Assembly: GCA_031279635.1 (NCBI GenBank)
Contig: JAITIC010000012.1
Span: forward strand, 1 to 37,995
Direction: 5' to 3'
From: Treponema sp.
GTDB taxonomy: Bacteria > Spirochaetota > Spirochaetia > Treponematales > Breznakiellaceae
Length of the DNA stretch: 37,995 nt
Shown here: in pieces, positions 7,792 through 14,858 of the stretch
Numbering within the stretch: position 1 is the first letter of the stretch
Layout of the letters: each line of letters starts with the position of its first letter
Notes under the pieces: model-generated
What the model was told of the DNA's origin: nothing
What the model saw: only the letters and a program-made list of their open reading frames with translations
The model's database searches: none
Translations under genes and position numbers: made by a program

Positions 7792-8983
7792 CATACGCAA
7801 AAAAAGCAGGGGGAATCCCGGCGGCTTCAACCTGGGCGACCGCCTTCTTGAGGTGTTCACCGGCTCGGACGCTCTGGTTTCGGCGGCGGTAGTGGTATTG
7901 GGCTTTTTAGTCGCCACGCTGCTCATCATTGTCATCGGGCGGAATCCCGGCGGCATGTACCAGGCGATCCTGCAGGTGGTGACCGGTTTTGATCTTCGCC
8001 GCGGAACCCATAACATGCGCTATGTGGGGGAATGGCTGGTCAGTTCCATTCCGCTTATCCTCTGCGGTTTTTCCATGGCCTTTGCCGCCCGGACCGGGCT
8101 GTTCAACATCGGGGCGGAGGGGCAGTACATCGCAGGCATCACCGCGGCCCAGCTCATCGCCCTCTATTTTCCGCCGGTACCGGTACTGCACTGGATCGCG
8201 GCGGTCCTGGGGGCGATCATTGCCGGCGCGGTCTGGGGCGGCATTGTCGGGTTCTTCAAGGCCCGCTACAAGGTTTCCGAAGTGGTGGCCACGATCATGA
8301 TGAACTACATCGCCTTTTATCTGCACCGCCTTATTCTGCTGCGGATTCCGGGCAGCAATACTTTCAGAACGCCGGACTTTCCCGCCACGGCAACGCTCTC
8401 AAGCCCCCTTTTGTCGGCGCTTACCAACGGGTCCCGGCTCAATTACAGCCTCTATCTTACCCTGGCGGCGATTGTCATCTTTTGGATCATCATGGGGAAA
8501 ACGCGCCTGGGCTATTCCCTGCGGGCTACGGGGCTTAACAAGGACGCCGCCTTTTACGGCGGCATCAGTGTAAACGCCAGCGTTACCGCCGCCATGGCGA
8601 TAGCCGGGGCCTTCGCGGGCCTTGCCGGCGCGTCGGTTTCCCTGGGCGTCTTTTCCTACGGCCGCATCCTCGCCGCCCAGGACGGTTACGGCTTTGACGG
8701 TATTGCCGTGGCCCTGGTGGGTAACAGCACCGCCTGGGGAACCGCCCTGGCGGGCCTCCTCTTCGGCATGCTCAAATCCGCGCAGCCCCTGATGCAGTCC
8801 CGGCAGATACCCAAGGAGATTACCGCGATCATCATGGGCCTGGTGGTAGTTTTTATTTCACTGCGCGCGGGAGTGCGGATCATCATCGAATGGCAGATGA
8901 AGGAAAAGGCCCGCCGCGTACAGGAACATGCAGCGGCCGGGACTGCGGCCGCGGACGGGAACGAAAAAGGGGGGAACGAATAA
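7784..8983 (+). CDS. Nucleoside/riboflavin-type ABC transporter permease 1 (COG4603 type)
   Basis: A 399-residue membrane protein whose start overlaps the ATPase stop by eight bases, showing translational coupling. About ten hydrophobic segments are visible. Diagnostic stretches of this permease family are FSMAFAARTGLFNIGAEGQYIAG, KVSEVVATIMMNYIAFYL, GYSLRATGLNKDAAFYGGI and DGYGFDGIAVALVGNSTAWG. The last 25 residues are a charged cytoplasmic tail (KEKARRVQEHAAAG...). It forms half of the channel with the product of the next gene. Riboflavin and nucleoside importers both use this type, so substrate is open. Confidence 0.87.
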   Translation: MPDIRKKSRGNPGGFNLGDRLLEVFTGSDALVSAAVVVLGFLVATLLIIVIGRNPGGMYQAILQVVTGFDLRRGTHNMRYVGEWLVSSIPLILCGFSMAFAARTGLFNIGAEGQYIAGITAAQLIALYFPPVPVLHWIAAVLGAIIAGAVWGGIVGFFKARYKVSEVVATIMMNYIAFYLHRLILLRIPGSNTFRTPDFPATATLSSPLLSALTNGSRLNYSLYLTLAAIVIFWIIMGKTRLGYSLRATGLNKDAAFYGGISVNASVTAAMAIAGAFAGLAGASVSLGVFSYGRILAAQDGYGFDGIAVALVGNSTAWGTALAGLLFGMLKSAQPLMQSRQIPKEITAIIMGLVVVFISLRAGVRIIIEWQMKEKARRVQEHAAAGTAAADGNEKGGNE

Positions 8984-9894
8984 TGGCTTTCTTTCAGATA
9001 ATATGGAACATGCTTCCTTCAACCTTTATGATAGTTTCCCCCATTCTTATCGCCGCTGTCGGCGGCATGATCTGCGAGCGTTCCGGCGTGGTGAACATCG
9101 CCCTGGAAGGGCTGATGGCCATCGGCGCCATGACCGCCGCGGTAACCCATGTGCTTCTGGAAACGAAGATCGGCTTTTCGATTCCCCTGGCCCTGGGCCT
9201 TGCCGCCCTCGCCGGCTGCCTGTTTTCACTGGTCCATGCTTTCGCCGCGATTACCCTGCGGGCGGATCAGGTGATATCCGGCACGGGGATCAACCTCCTC
9301 GCCAACGGGCTTACCCTGTTCGTGTGCCAACTGTTGTTCCGCATGGATCGCAGTCAGAACTACCGCATGGGGATGAAGTCGGGCCTCTTCGGTATTTACC
9401 CCACAGTCTGGATAGCCCTCGCCATTCTGGCGGCAAGCTGGTTTATGCTGTACAAGCGCCCCTGGGGGCTGCGCCTCAGGGCCGCAGGCGAACACCCCCA
9501 GGCCCTGGCCTCCGCCGGGGTCAACGTCATCAGGATCCGCTATATCGCGGTACTCATTTCCGGCCTCCTCGCCGGCCTTGCCGGGGGCTGCATCGTCCTC
9601 ACCCAGGACATTCAGTACACGGTAAGCACCATTAACGGCAAAGGCTTTATCGCCCTGGCCGCGGTTTCCTTCGGCCGCTGGCTGCCCCTGGGGATACTCG
9701 GCTCCAGTTTTCTCTTCGGCATGTCCTCCGCGCTGGCGGTGAACATCATCAACATCAAGGGCCTCCAGTTTCTGCCTTCGGAATTCTTCAACGCCCTTCC
9801 GTACCTCATCACCCTCATCACCCTGGTACTGTTCAGCGGAAAGGACTACGCCCCCAGAGCGTCCGGGCAGCCCTACGACAAAGGGAAGAGTTAG
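8983..9894 (+). CDS. Nucleoside/riboflavin-type ABC transporter permease 2 (COG1079 type)
   Basis: A 303-residue membrane protein. The ATG at 8983 overlaps the TAA of the previous gene (TAATG) and is preceded by a G-rich ribosome binding site; a longer frame opening at 8890 has no signal and would run inside the first permease. Family stretches include GGMICERSGVVNIALEGLM, ADQVISGTGINLLANGLTLF, RLRAAGEHPQALASAGVNV and SGLLAGLAGGCIVL. Loss or absence of the binding-protein gene in this operon suggests the receptor is encoded elsewhere or was lost in the decayed stretch upstream (5391-6276). Confidence 0.87.
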   Translation: MAFFQIIWNMLPSTFMIVSPILIAAVGGMICERSGVVNIALEGLMAIGAMTAAVTHVLLETKIGFSIPLALGLAALAGCLFSLVHAFAAITLRADQVISGTGINLLANGLTLFVCQLLFRMDRSQNYRMGMKSGLFGIYPTVWIALAILAASWFMLYKRPWGLRLRAAGEHPQALASAGVNVIRIRYIAVLISGLLAGLAGGCIVLTQDIQYTVSTINGKGFIALAAVSFGRWLPLGILGSSFLFGMSSALAVNIINIKGLQFLPSEFFNALPYLITLITLVLFSGKDYAPRASGQPYDKGKS

Positions 9895-9916
9895 TGGTAT
9901 TGGTTAAAACAGCGAT

Positions 9917-10735
9917 ATGATTTGGTTTAGTAATCAGCATGTGGTAATACAGGCTTTAGTGGCCTGTCTTTTTACGTGGGGACTTACCGCCCTGGGATCG
10001 GGGACGGTGTTTTTCTTCAAAACCATCAACCGCGGGGTGCTTGACGGCATGCTCGGCTTTGCCGCCGGCGTGATGATTGCGGCCAGTTTCTGGTCCCTGT
10101 TAAGCCCGGCGATTGCCCTGGCTGAGGCCGCGGAAAGTTCCGGCGTTCCCCGCTGGTTTCCTGCGGCGGCGGGCTTCCTGCTTGGCGGCGGCTTTCTGCG
10201 CCTCGCCGACTGGCTGCTTCCCCATCTGCACATTGAGCATAATACCGATGACGCCGAGGGAATCAAAACTTCATGGAGCCGCTCGGTCCTGTTGGTGCTG
10301 GCCATCACCCTGCACAACATCCCCGAAGGGCTTGCCGTGGGGCTAGGCTTCGGCGCGGCCGCCGCCGGTCTTCCCGGCGCGGGCTTTGCCGCTGCGGCGG
10401 CCCTGGCCCTGGGTATCGGCCTGCAGAATTTCCCCGAAGGCGCGGCGGTTTCCATCCCCCTGCGCAGGGACGGCCTGAGCCGGCTCAGGAGTTTCTGGTA
10501 CGGGCAGCTTTCGGGCCTGGTGGAGCCGGTCGCCGGCGTTGTCGGCGCGGCTTTGGTCTTCTTTGTTCGGCCGGTCATGCCTTACGCGCTGGCCTTTGCC
10601 GCCGGCGCCATGATTTTTGTAGCCGCCGAAGAACTCATTCCCGAAGCCTACGGCGCGGGAAACGACCACATCGCCACCACCGGTCTCATGCTTGGATTCA
10701 CCCTGATGATGGTCCTGGATGTGGGCCTGGGATGA
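9917..10735 (+). CDS. ZIP-family divalent metal transporter
   Basis: A 272-residue inner-membrane protein of the ZIP (ZupT/GufA) family, which carries Zn2+ and related ions into the cytoplasm. The two signature metal-binding helices are complete: [14 protein letters not shown] and [13 protein letters not shown], followed by [12 protein letters not shown] with its conserved Glu. A histidine-bearing stretch [11 protein letters not shown] (about residues 100-110) lies in the loop before the fourth helix, as expected. Eight hydrophobic segments fit the family, and the length is normal. It begins 22 bases after the second permease and may share its transcript. The ribosome binding site is weak. 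A perfect terminator lies 104 bases beyond the stop. Confidence 0.9.
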   Translation: MIWFSNQHVVIQALVACLFTWGLTALGSGTVFFFKTINRGVLDGMLGFAAGVMIAASFWSLLSPAIALAEAAESSGVPRWFPAAAGFLLGGGFLRLADWLLPHLHIEHNTDDAEGIKTSWSRSVLLVLAITLHNIPEGLAVGLGFGAAAAGLPGAGFAAAAALALGIGLQNFPEGAAVSIPLRRDGLSRLRSFWYGQLSGLVEPVAGVVGAALVFFVRPVMPYALAFAAGAMIFVAAEELIPEAYGAGNDHIATTGLMLGFTLMMVLDVGLG

Positions 10736-10838
10736 CTGCGCCGGCAGCATGGCGGCTTGTGGATTTTTTGTAATCTTTCAGGAAAAACGCAAAAAAATCT
10801 TCAATTAGGCGGCTTGTTGCTAAAGCAGCTTGCAGGAT

Positions 10839-10862
10839 AAAAATCGCCTGAAGGCGATTTTT
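10839..10862 (+). terminator. Rho-independent terminator after the ABC/ZIP operon
   Basis: AAAAATCGCC (10839-10848), TGAA loop, GGCGATTTTT (10853-10862): a perfect ten-base stem with a tetraloop and a T-run on the rightward strand. The A-run on the other side would also allow it to work leftward. It separates the ZIP gene from the translation operon. Confidence 0.85.
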
Positions 10863-10870
10863 GGGGATTA

Positions 10871-11005
10871 ATGCGCGAAACGCATCAAACTGCCGGGGAA
10901 ACGCTCCGGGCGATAGTGAGAGATGAGCGGGACTATGAGGTGAGGACAGTGGACAAATTTTTATATGCGCCGGCCCTGAAATTCCCCGGATACTCTCTTG
11001 ACTAA
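10871..11005 (+). CDS. Possible 44-residue small protein (uncertain)
   Basis: An ATG at 10871 four bases after GGGG opens a 44-codon frame: MRETHQTAGETLRAIVRDER, then a basic/aromatic tail ending FPGYSLD. It begins just after the terminator and ends inside the -35 box of the next operon. The charged helix-like first half resembles antitoxin or remnant C-terminal pieces, but no family is recognised. It may be a chance frame. Confidence 0.22.
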   Translation: MRETHQTAGETLRAIVRDERDYEVRTVDKFLYAPALKFPGYSLD

Positions 11006-11026
11006 ATTCCCCTTTTTTACTATTGT
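10998..11026 (+). promoter_or_regulatory. Promoter of the tRNA-Thr/rpmG/secE/nusG/ribosomal operon
   Basis: TTGACT (10998-11003), 17-base spacer, TATTGT (11021-11026). The predicted start of transcription is near 11033, 18 bases before tRNA-Thr. The spacing is optimal and no other strong promoter is seen before secE, so this probably serves the whole block. The rplM promoter at 37831-37859 also has TTGACT with a C-rich spacer. Confidence 0.65.
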
Positions 11027-11050
11027 GGAAGAGCTTGTAAAATGGCGAGG

Positions 11051-11123
11051 GCCCTTGTAGCTCAGTTGGCAGAGCATATCCATGGTAAGGATAAGGTCAA
11101 CAGTTCGATTCTGTTCGAGGGCT
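11051..11123 (+). tRNA. tRNA-Thr (anticodon GGT)
   Basis: A 73-base cloverleaf: acceptor GCCCTTG/CGAGGGC with one wobble, D-arm GCTC/GAGC, anticodon stem TATCC/GGATA around loop ATGGTAA (anticodon GGT), T-arm AACAG-TTCGATT-CTGTT and discriminator T. CCA is not encoded. It is the first product of the operon. Confidence 0.95.
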
Positions 11124-11234
11124 GGTTGAAATACTTGCATTTCAATCAATTTTGGAGATGCGTTTTTCAATTTGGGAGTTCTCGCGGGTGAAAACTCCGG
11201 AAACAGAGTGAATTTTGGATTAAAAGAGGTAAAT

Positions 11235-11408
11235 ATGGCGAGTAAAAAGACAGTGGTGGAACTCGTAGCCCTGCAATGTACCGAATGTAAGCGGAAAAAC
11301 TATACCACAAAAAAAAACCGGCGAAATACTCAGGAAAAACTCGAATTCAACAAGTATTGCCCTTTTGACCGGAAACACACGCTTCACAAGGAAACCAAAG
11401 TTAAGTAA
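11235..11408 (+). CDS. rpmG: Large ribosomal subunit protein bL33
   Basis: A 57-residue ribosomal protein of the 50S subunit. ATG 11235 is chosen because the protein then begins [15 protein letters not shown] and GAGG lies upstream; a longer frame from 11172 has an unrelated N-terminus. The first zinc-ligand pair CTEC is intact, but in the second pair (usually CPxC) the last Cys is replaced: CPFD. Zinc binding is therefore probably weak or absent. The coding sequence also contains a run of nine A. Flanked by tRNA-Thr and tRNA-Trp, as in other treponemes. Confidence 0.95.
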   Translation: MASKKTVVELVALQCTECKRKNYTTKKNRRNTQEKLEFNKYCPFDRKHTLHKETKVK

Positions 11409-11413
11409 ATTTT

Positions 11414-11486
11414 AGGCCAGTAGCTCTAATGGTAGAGCGCCGGTCTCCAAAACCGGATGTTGTGGGTTCGAGTCCTACCTGGCCTG
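11414..11486 (+). tRNA. tRNA-Trp (anticodon CCA)
   Basis: A 73-base cloverleaf starting five bases after the rpmG stop: acceptor AGGCCAG/CTGGCCT, D-arm GCTC/GAGC, anticodon stem CCGGT/ACCGG around CTCCAAA (anticodon CCA), T-arm TGTGG-GTTCGAG-TCCTA region, discriminator G, no encoded CCA. It must be cut out of the rpmG-secE transcript. Confidence 0.96.
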
Positions 11487-11569
11487 GGCAAAAAAGCTCC
11501 TACAGGCGAAAAAAGGGCCGGTTAAGGTGAGTCCTGCCGGGGTAGATATTTGTAGACAAGAGGAAGGGC

Positions 11570-11749
11570 ATGAACAAACTAGTTCAATTTGTGAAAGAAT
11601 CCTACGCCGAACTCCGGAAGGTGATTTGGCCGGGCAGGGACGATGTGGTCAGCTCGGTGAAGGTGGTGATTATTTCTACCGTTATGGTGGCGGCGGTTTT
11701 GGGCCTGATAGACGTGTTGCTGCTCTTCGGCATAAGGCTTGCCTTTTAA
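11570..11749 (+). CDS. secE: Protein translocase subunit SecE
   Basis: A 59-residue membrane protein of the SecYEG channel. It begins MNKLVQFVKESYAELRKVIW and has the family's amphipathic helix with the conserved ELRKVxWP motif, followed by one membrane helix (VVIISTVMVAAVLGLIDVLL). Single-helix short SecE is normal outside enteric bacteria. AGGAAGG lies directly before the ATG. Position between tRNA-Trp and nusG confirms it. Confidence 0.95.
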   Translation: MNKLVQFVKESYAELRKVIWPGRDDVVSSVKVVIISTVMVAAVLGLIDVLLLFGIRLAF

Positions 11750-11801
11750 TGAACATCGCTAAAGAGCGGGGCTTGGGGCTCCGCCGCGGATAGAGGAATA
11801 A

Positions 11802-12365
11802 ATGGCTACAGGCTGGTATGTCCTCCATATCTTTTCGGGGTATGAGAACAAAATAGAAAAAACTATCCGTATGATGATCGAAAACGGGGATCTGAACAGA
11901 GAAGTTGTCCGCGACGTAAAAGTCCCCTCGGAGGAAGTGGTCGAGGTCAAAGACGGCAAAAAACGCACCTTGACCAGGAAGTTCCTCCCCGGTTATATCC
12001 TCGTGGAAATGGACCTTCCCGATACGGATAAGGACTGGAAAGTTCCCTGTTCCAAGATCAAAAAGATCAACGGCGTTACCGGTTTTGTGGGAACTCCGGC
12101 GGATCGCAAGCCCCAGCCCCTGAGCGGCGACGAGGCGCGTTCTATTTTGCAGAAGTCCGGCGAGATCAAAGGCGAGCGGACGGTCCGTACCCGACAGGCC
12201 TTCTCCTCCGGCGAGCATGTCAAGATTATCGACGGGCCGTTTGAATCTTTCACCGGGACCATCGAAGAGGTGTACCCGGAAAAGAACAAATTGAAAGTGA
12301 TGGTCGGCATTTTCGGTAGAAATACGCCGGTAGAAGTTGACCTTTTGCAGGTGGAAAAACTGTAA
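11802..12365 (+). CDS. nusG: Transcription termination/antitermination factor NusG
   Basis: A 187-residue factor that binds RNA polymerase and links it to the ribosome or Rho. The N-terminal NGN domain is clear (WYVLHIFSGYENKIEKTI ... RKFLPGYILVEMDL), and the C-terminal KOW domain follows (GEHVKIIDGPFESFTGTIEE ... VEVDLLQVEKL). The length is typical of compact NusG without an inserted domain. GAGG lies eight bases before the ATG. It is the classical partner of secE. Confidence 0.96.
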   Translation: MATGWYVLHIFSGYENKIEKTIRMMIENGDLNREVVRDVKVPSEEVVEVKDGKKRTLTRKFLPGYILVEMDLPDTDKDWKVPCSKIKKINGVTGFVGTPADRKPQPLSGDEARSILQKSGEIKGERTVRTRQAFSSGEHVKIIDGPFESFTGTIEEVYPEKNKLKVMVGIFGRNTPVEVDLLQVEKL

Positions 12366-12389
12366 AATAAAGCAGTGGGAGAGGTGTCG

Positions 12390-12413
12390 GGCTAAAGTCT
12401 GACGGATTTAGCC
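12390..12413 (+). other. Leader hairpin before rplK
   Basis: GGCTAAA (12390-12396) pairs with TTTAGCC (12407-12413) across ten bases in the 97-base gap between nusG and rplK. A structured leader here could be a binding site for ribosomal protein L1, which represses the L11-L1 genes in many bacteria. The placement fits; the L1 site itself was not recognised. Confidence 0.3.
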
Positions 12414-12462
12414 TGAAGCCTCGTCAGTCGGTTGCCGCCGGCATACCACGGAGGAGTATTGA

Positions 12463-12894
12463 ATGGCAAAGAAAAAGATTGCGGCGTACATTAAGCTGCA
12501 ATGCCCCGCGGGAAAGGCCACTCCGGCCCCCCCCGTAGGGCCGGCGCTGGGGCCCCATGGGGTCAGCGCGCCTCAGTTTGTCCAGCAGTTCAACGACCGG
12601 ACAAAGAGCATGGAACCGGGACTCGTTATCCCGGTGGTGATCACCGTCTACGCGGATAAATCGTTCACCTTTATCCTCAAAACCCCGCCCGCCCCGGTGC
12701 TTATCAAAAAGGCAATCGGACTGGAAAAAGGTTCGGCGGAATCCCACAAGGTCAAGGTTGGCAAGATCTCCAGGGCAAAACTTGAGGAAATCGCCAGGAC
12801 GAAGATGGTGGATCTTACGGCCAACGATATTGACGCCGCTATGAAAATTATCGCCGGGACCGCCCGGTCCATGGGTGTTGAGGTGGAAAAATGA
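12463..12894 (+). CDS. rplK: Large ribosomal subunit protein uL11
   Basis: A 143-residue 50S protein that forms the base of the factor-binding stalk. Family signature stretches are present: [20 protein letters not shown] near the start (the Cys is usually Ile), [20 protein letters not shown] and the C-terminal helix region [26 protein letters not shown] lies upstream of the ATG. Its stop overlaps the start of rplA (ATGA), showing coupling. Confidence 0.97.
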   Translation: MAKKKIAAYIKLQCPAGKATPAPPVGPALGPHGVSAPQFVQQFNDRTKSMEPGLVIPVVITVYADKSFTFILKTPPAPVLIKKAIGLEKGSAESHKVKVGKISRAKLEEIARTKMVDLTANDIDAAMKIIAGTARSMGVEVEK

Positions 12895-13571
12895 AACGCG
12901 GAAAGAAATACAGCGAAAGCGTCAAAAAGTACGTCCCCGCCAACACCTATGAGTTGAATGAGGCGCTGGGACTGCTCAAAACTATGGCCTATGCCAAATT
13001 TGACGAAACCGTGGATGTTTCGGTCAAGCTCAATATCAAAAAGAACCAGTCCGTGCGGGATACGGTAGTGCTGCCCAACCAGTTCCGGGGCGAGAAAAAA
13101 GTGCTGGTGTTCTGCAAACCCGAAAAGGAAAAAGAAGCCCAGGAAGCGGGCGCGACTTTTATCGGCGCCGACGACCTCATTGAAAAAGTAAAGGGCGGCT
13201 GGACCGGTTTTGACGTGGCCGTGGCAACGCCGGACATGATGAAGGATGTGGGCAAGCTCGGTATGGTGCTGGGCCGCAAGGGCCTCATGCCCAATCCGAA
13301 AACCGGTACCGTCACCTTTGATCTTAAAGGCACTCTGGCCGAACTTAAAAAAGGCCGGGTGGAATTCAGGGCCGATAAAACCGGCGTCGTGCATCTCGCC
13401 GTGGGTAAAATTTCCATGGAGAGTGAAAAAGTCGCCGAAAACGTTAAGGCGGTAGTTGCCGAAATTAAACGGAAACGGCCGGCCGACGCCAAAGGCGAGT
13501 TCATTCGAACCGTTTCGGTGGCGTCCACCATGGGGCCCGGCGTATGGGTCGCTATAAGTGATCAGGAGTAA
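12891..13571 (+). CDS. rplA: Large ribosomal subunit protein uL1
   Basis: A 226-residue 50S protein of the L1 stalk, and in most bacteria the repressor of its own operon. Signature stretches include [35 protein letters not shown] and the closing TMGPGVWV. It overlaps rplK by four bases and rplJ follows three bases after its stop. Confidence 0.97.
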   Translation: MKRGKKYSESVKKYVPANTYELNEALGLLKTMAYAKFDETVDVSVKLNIKKNQSVRDTVVLPNQFRGEKKVLVFCKPEKEKEAQEAGATFIGADDLIEKVKGGWTGFDVAVATPDMMKDVGKLGMVLGRKGLMPNPKTGTVTFDLKGTLAELKKGRVEFRADKTGVVHLAVGKISMESEKVAENVKAVVAEIKRKRPADAKGEFIRTVSVASTMGPGVWVAISDQE

Positions 13572-13574
13572 AGT

Positions 13575-14117
13575 ATGGCGATTGTAGCGAAAAAGATTCA
13601 GGACAGTAAAACCAGGGCCATTGGAGAATTGAAAGAAGCTCTGGGCGCATCGAAGGATTTTATATTCACCGATTATCGGGGGCTTACGGTGGAGCAGATC
13701 AGCGCCCTGCGCAGACAGCTCCGGGCAAAGGAAGTTCACTATAAAGTAGTAAAAAACAACTTTGCCCGTCTCGCCTTTGAGCAGCTTTCCACGCCGGACG
13801 TGTCGTCCTACCTGGCAGGCCCCACCGCGGTGGCTATTGCTCCCAAAGATTCAAACGAGGTCGCCAAGATACTCTTTGATTTCACCAGAGAAACGCCTGC
13901 CCTGAAGATCAAGGGCGCTTTGGTGGGCGATACGGTGTATGACGCCGCCCAGACCGAGGCGTTTTCCAAACTACCCGGCAGGCTGGAACTCATTTCGATG
14001 CTTATGTCGGTGATGAACGGCCCCGCGCGAAACCTGGCCGCCGCCCTCAACGACATTCCCGCCCGCTTGGTACGGACGATCAATGCCGTCGCCGATCAGA
14101 AAGGCGGCGCGGCGTAG
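13575..14117 (+). CDS. rplJ: Large ribosomal subunit protein uL10
   Basis: A 180-residue stalk protein that anchors L7/L12 dimers. The globular N-terminal part (FTDYRGLTVEQISALRRQLR, YKVVKNNFARLAF, LAGPTAVAIA) and the C-terminal helix that carries L12 (about residues 140-175) are both present. Between this gene and rplL lie 123 bases with two small hairpins (CCCG-GTAA-CGGG and an ACGCGC...GCGCGT stem), a usual place for control by the L10-L12 complex. Confidence 0.96.
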   Translation: MAIVAKKIQDSKTRAIGELKEALGASKDFIFTDYRGLTVEQISALRRQLRAKEVHYKVVKNNFARLAFEQLSTPDVSSYLAGPTAVAIAPKDSNEVAKILFDFTRETPALKIKGALVGDTVYDAAQTEAFSKLPGRLELISMLMSVMNGPARNLAAALNDIPARLVRTINAVADQKGGAA

Positions 14118-14240
14118 GAGCAAATAAACCCTGTCAGACTTCAGTTCAGTATTGAAGGTTGCTAATCTGTCAGGTTTGAGATACCCGGTAACGGGACGCG
14201 CATCGTATGAAGCGCGTAACAAACATCAGGAGAAGATAAT

Positions 14241-14630
14241 ATGGCAGCCACAAAAGAAGAGATTTTAGAAGCGATTGCGTCCATGACGGTTCTGGAAGTT
14301 TCGGAACTGGTCAAAATGATGGAAGAGAAATTCGGCGTTTCCGCCGCCGCCCCTGTGGCGGCAGCGGCCGTCGGCGCGGCCCCCGCCGGAGCGGCCGCCG
14401 CCCCCGCGGAAGAGCAGACCGAATTTAACGTCATTCTCAAAGCCTTTGACGACACCAAGAAAATCGCGGTCATCAAGGAAGTGCGGGCGGTTACCGGCCT
14501 GGGGCTTAAGGAAGCGAAAGACCTCGTTGAGGGCGCTCCCAAGCCGCTCAAGGAAGGCATTCCCAAGGAAGAGGCCGCGAAGATCAAGGAAGCCGTCACC
14601 GCAGCGGGCGGTACTGTTGAGATTCAGTAA
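14241..14630 (+). CDS. rplL: Large ribosomal subunit protein bL7/bL12
   Basis: A 129-residue acidic stalk protein that recruits translation factors. It has an N-terminal dimerisation domain (residues 1-35), a flexible Ala/Pro-rich hinge (about 36-58), and a C-terminal domain ([37 protein letters not shown]) with the conserved lysine cluster. AGGAGAAG lies before the ATG. A hairpin and a repeat cluster separate it from rpoB. Confidence 0.97.
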   Translation: MAATKEEILEAIASMTVLEVSELVKMMEEKFGVSAAAPVAAAAVGAAPAGAAAAPAEEQTEFNVILKAFDDTKKIAVIKEVRAVTGLGLKEAKDLVEGAPKPLKEGIPKEEAAKIKEAVTAAGGTVEIQ

Positions 14631-14664
14631 ACGAACGGTGAATACAGTTTCTTTTCTCGCACAG

Positions 14665-14692
14665 CAGTTAAGGCTCTCAGGGGCCTTAACTG
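14665..14692 (+). terminator. Attenuator-like hairpin between rplL and rpoB
   Basis: CAGTTAAGGC (14665-14674) and GCCTTAACTG (14683-14692) form a perfect ten-base stem with an eight-base loop, followed by a weakly T-rich stretch. Partial terminators at exactly this place reduce RNA polymerase subunit expression relative to ribosomal proteins in many bacteria. With its poor T-run it probably stops only a fraction of transcripts. Confidence 0.55.
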
Positions 14693-14702
14693 TCTATTTA
14701 TT

Positions 14703-14822
14703 GAGCCGCTTTCAAAACCCGGTTGGTTTTGGTGCGGCTCTGTGGTTTTTCAGGCTAACGCCTTACAAAACCACGATTTTAACAGGCTGCTCTTTTAAAA
14801 CTGAATTTTTGAAAGAGCCTCC
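14703..14822. repeat. Cluster of palindromes with GAGCCTC end, rplL-rpoB gap
   Basis: Three stems follow one another: GAGCCGC (14703-14709) with GCGGCTC (14734-14740); GTGGTTTT (14742-14749) with AAAACCAC (14767-14774); and an imperfect stem from GGCTGCTCTTTTAAAA (14785-14800) to TTTTTGAAAGAGCC (14806-14819). The last arm ends GAAAGAGCCTCC, also found at 29425-29434 as GAAAGAGCCTC, and GAGCCTCC recurs at 24751 and 25673. The cluster ends 37 bases before rpoB. Confidence 0.6.
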
Positions 14823-14858
14823 ATTTAATGAGAGTATAAGCAGACGAAGGGGGAACCG

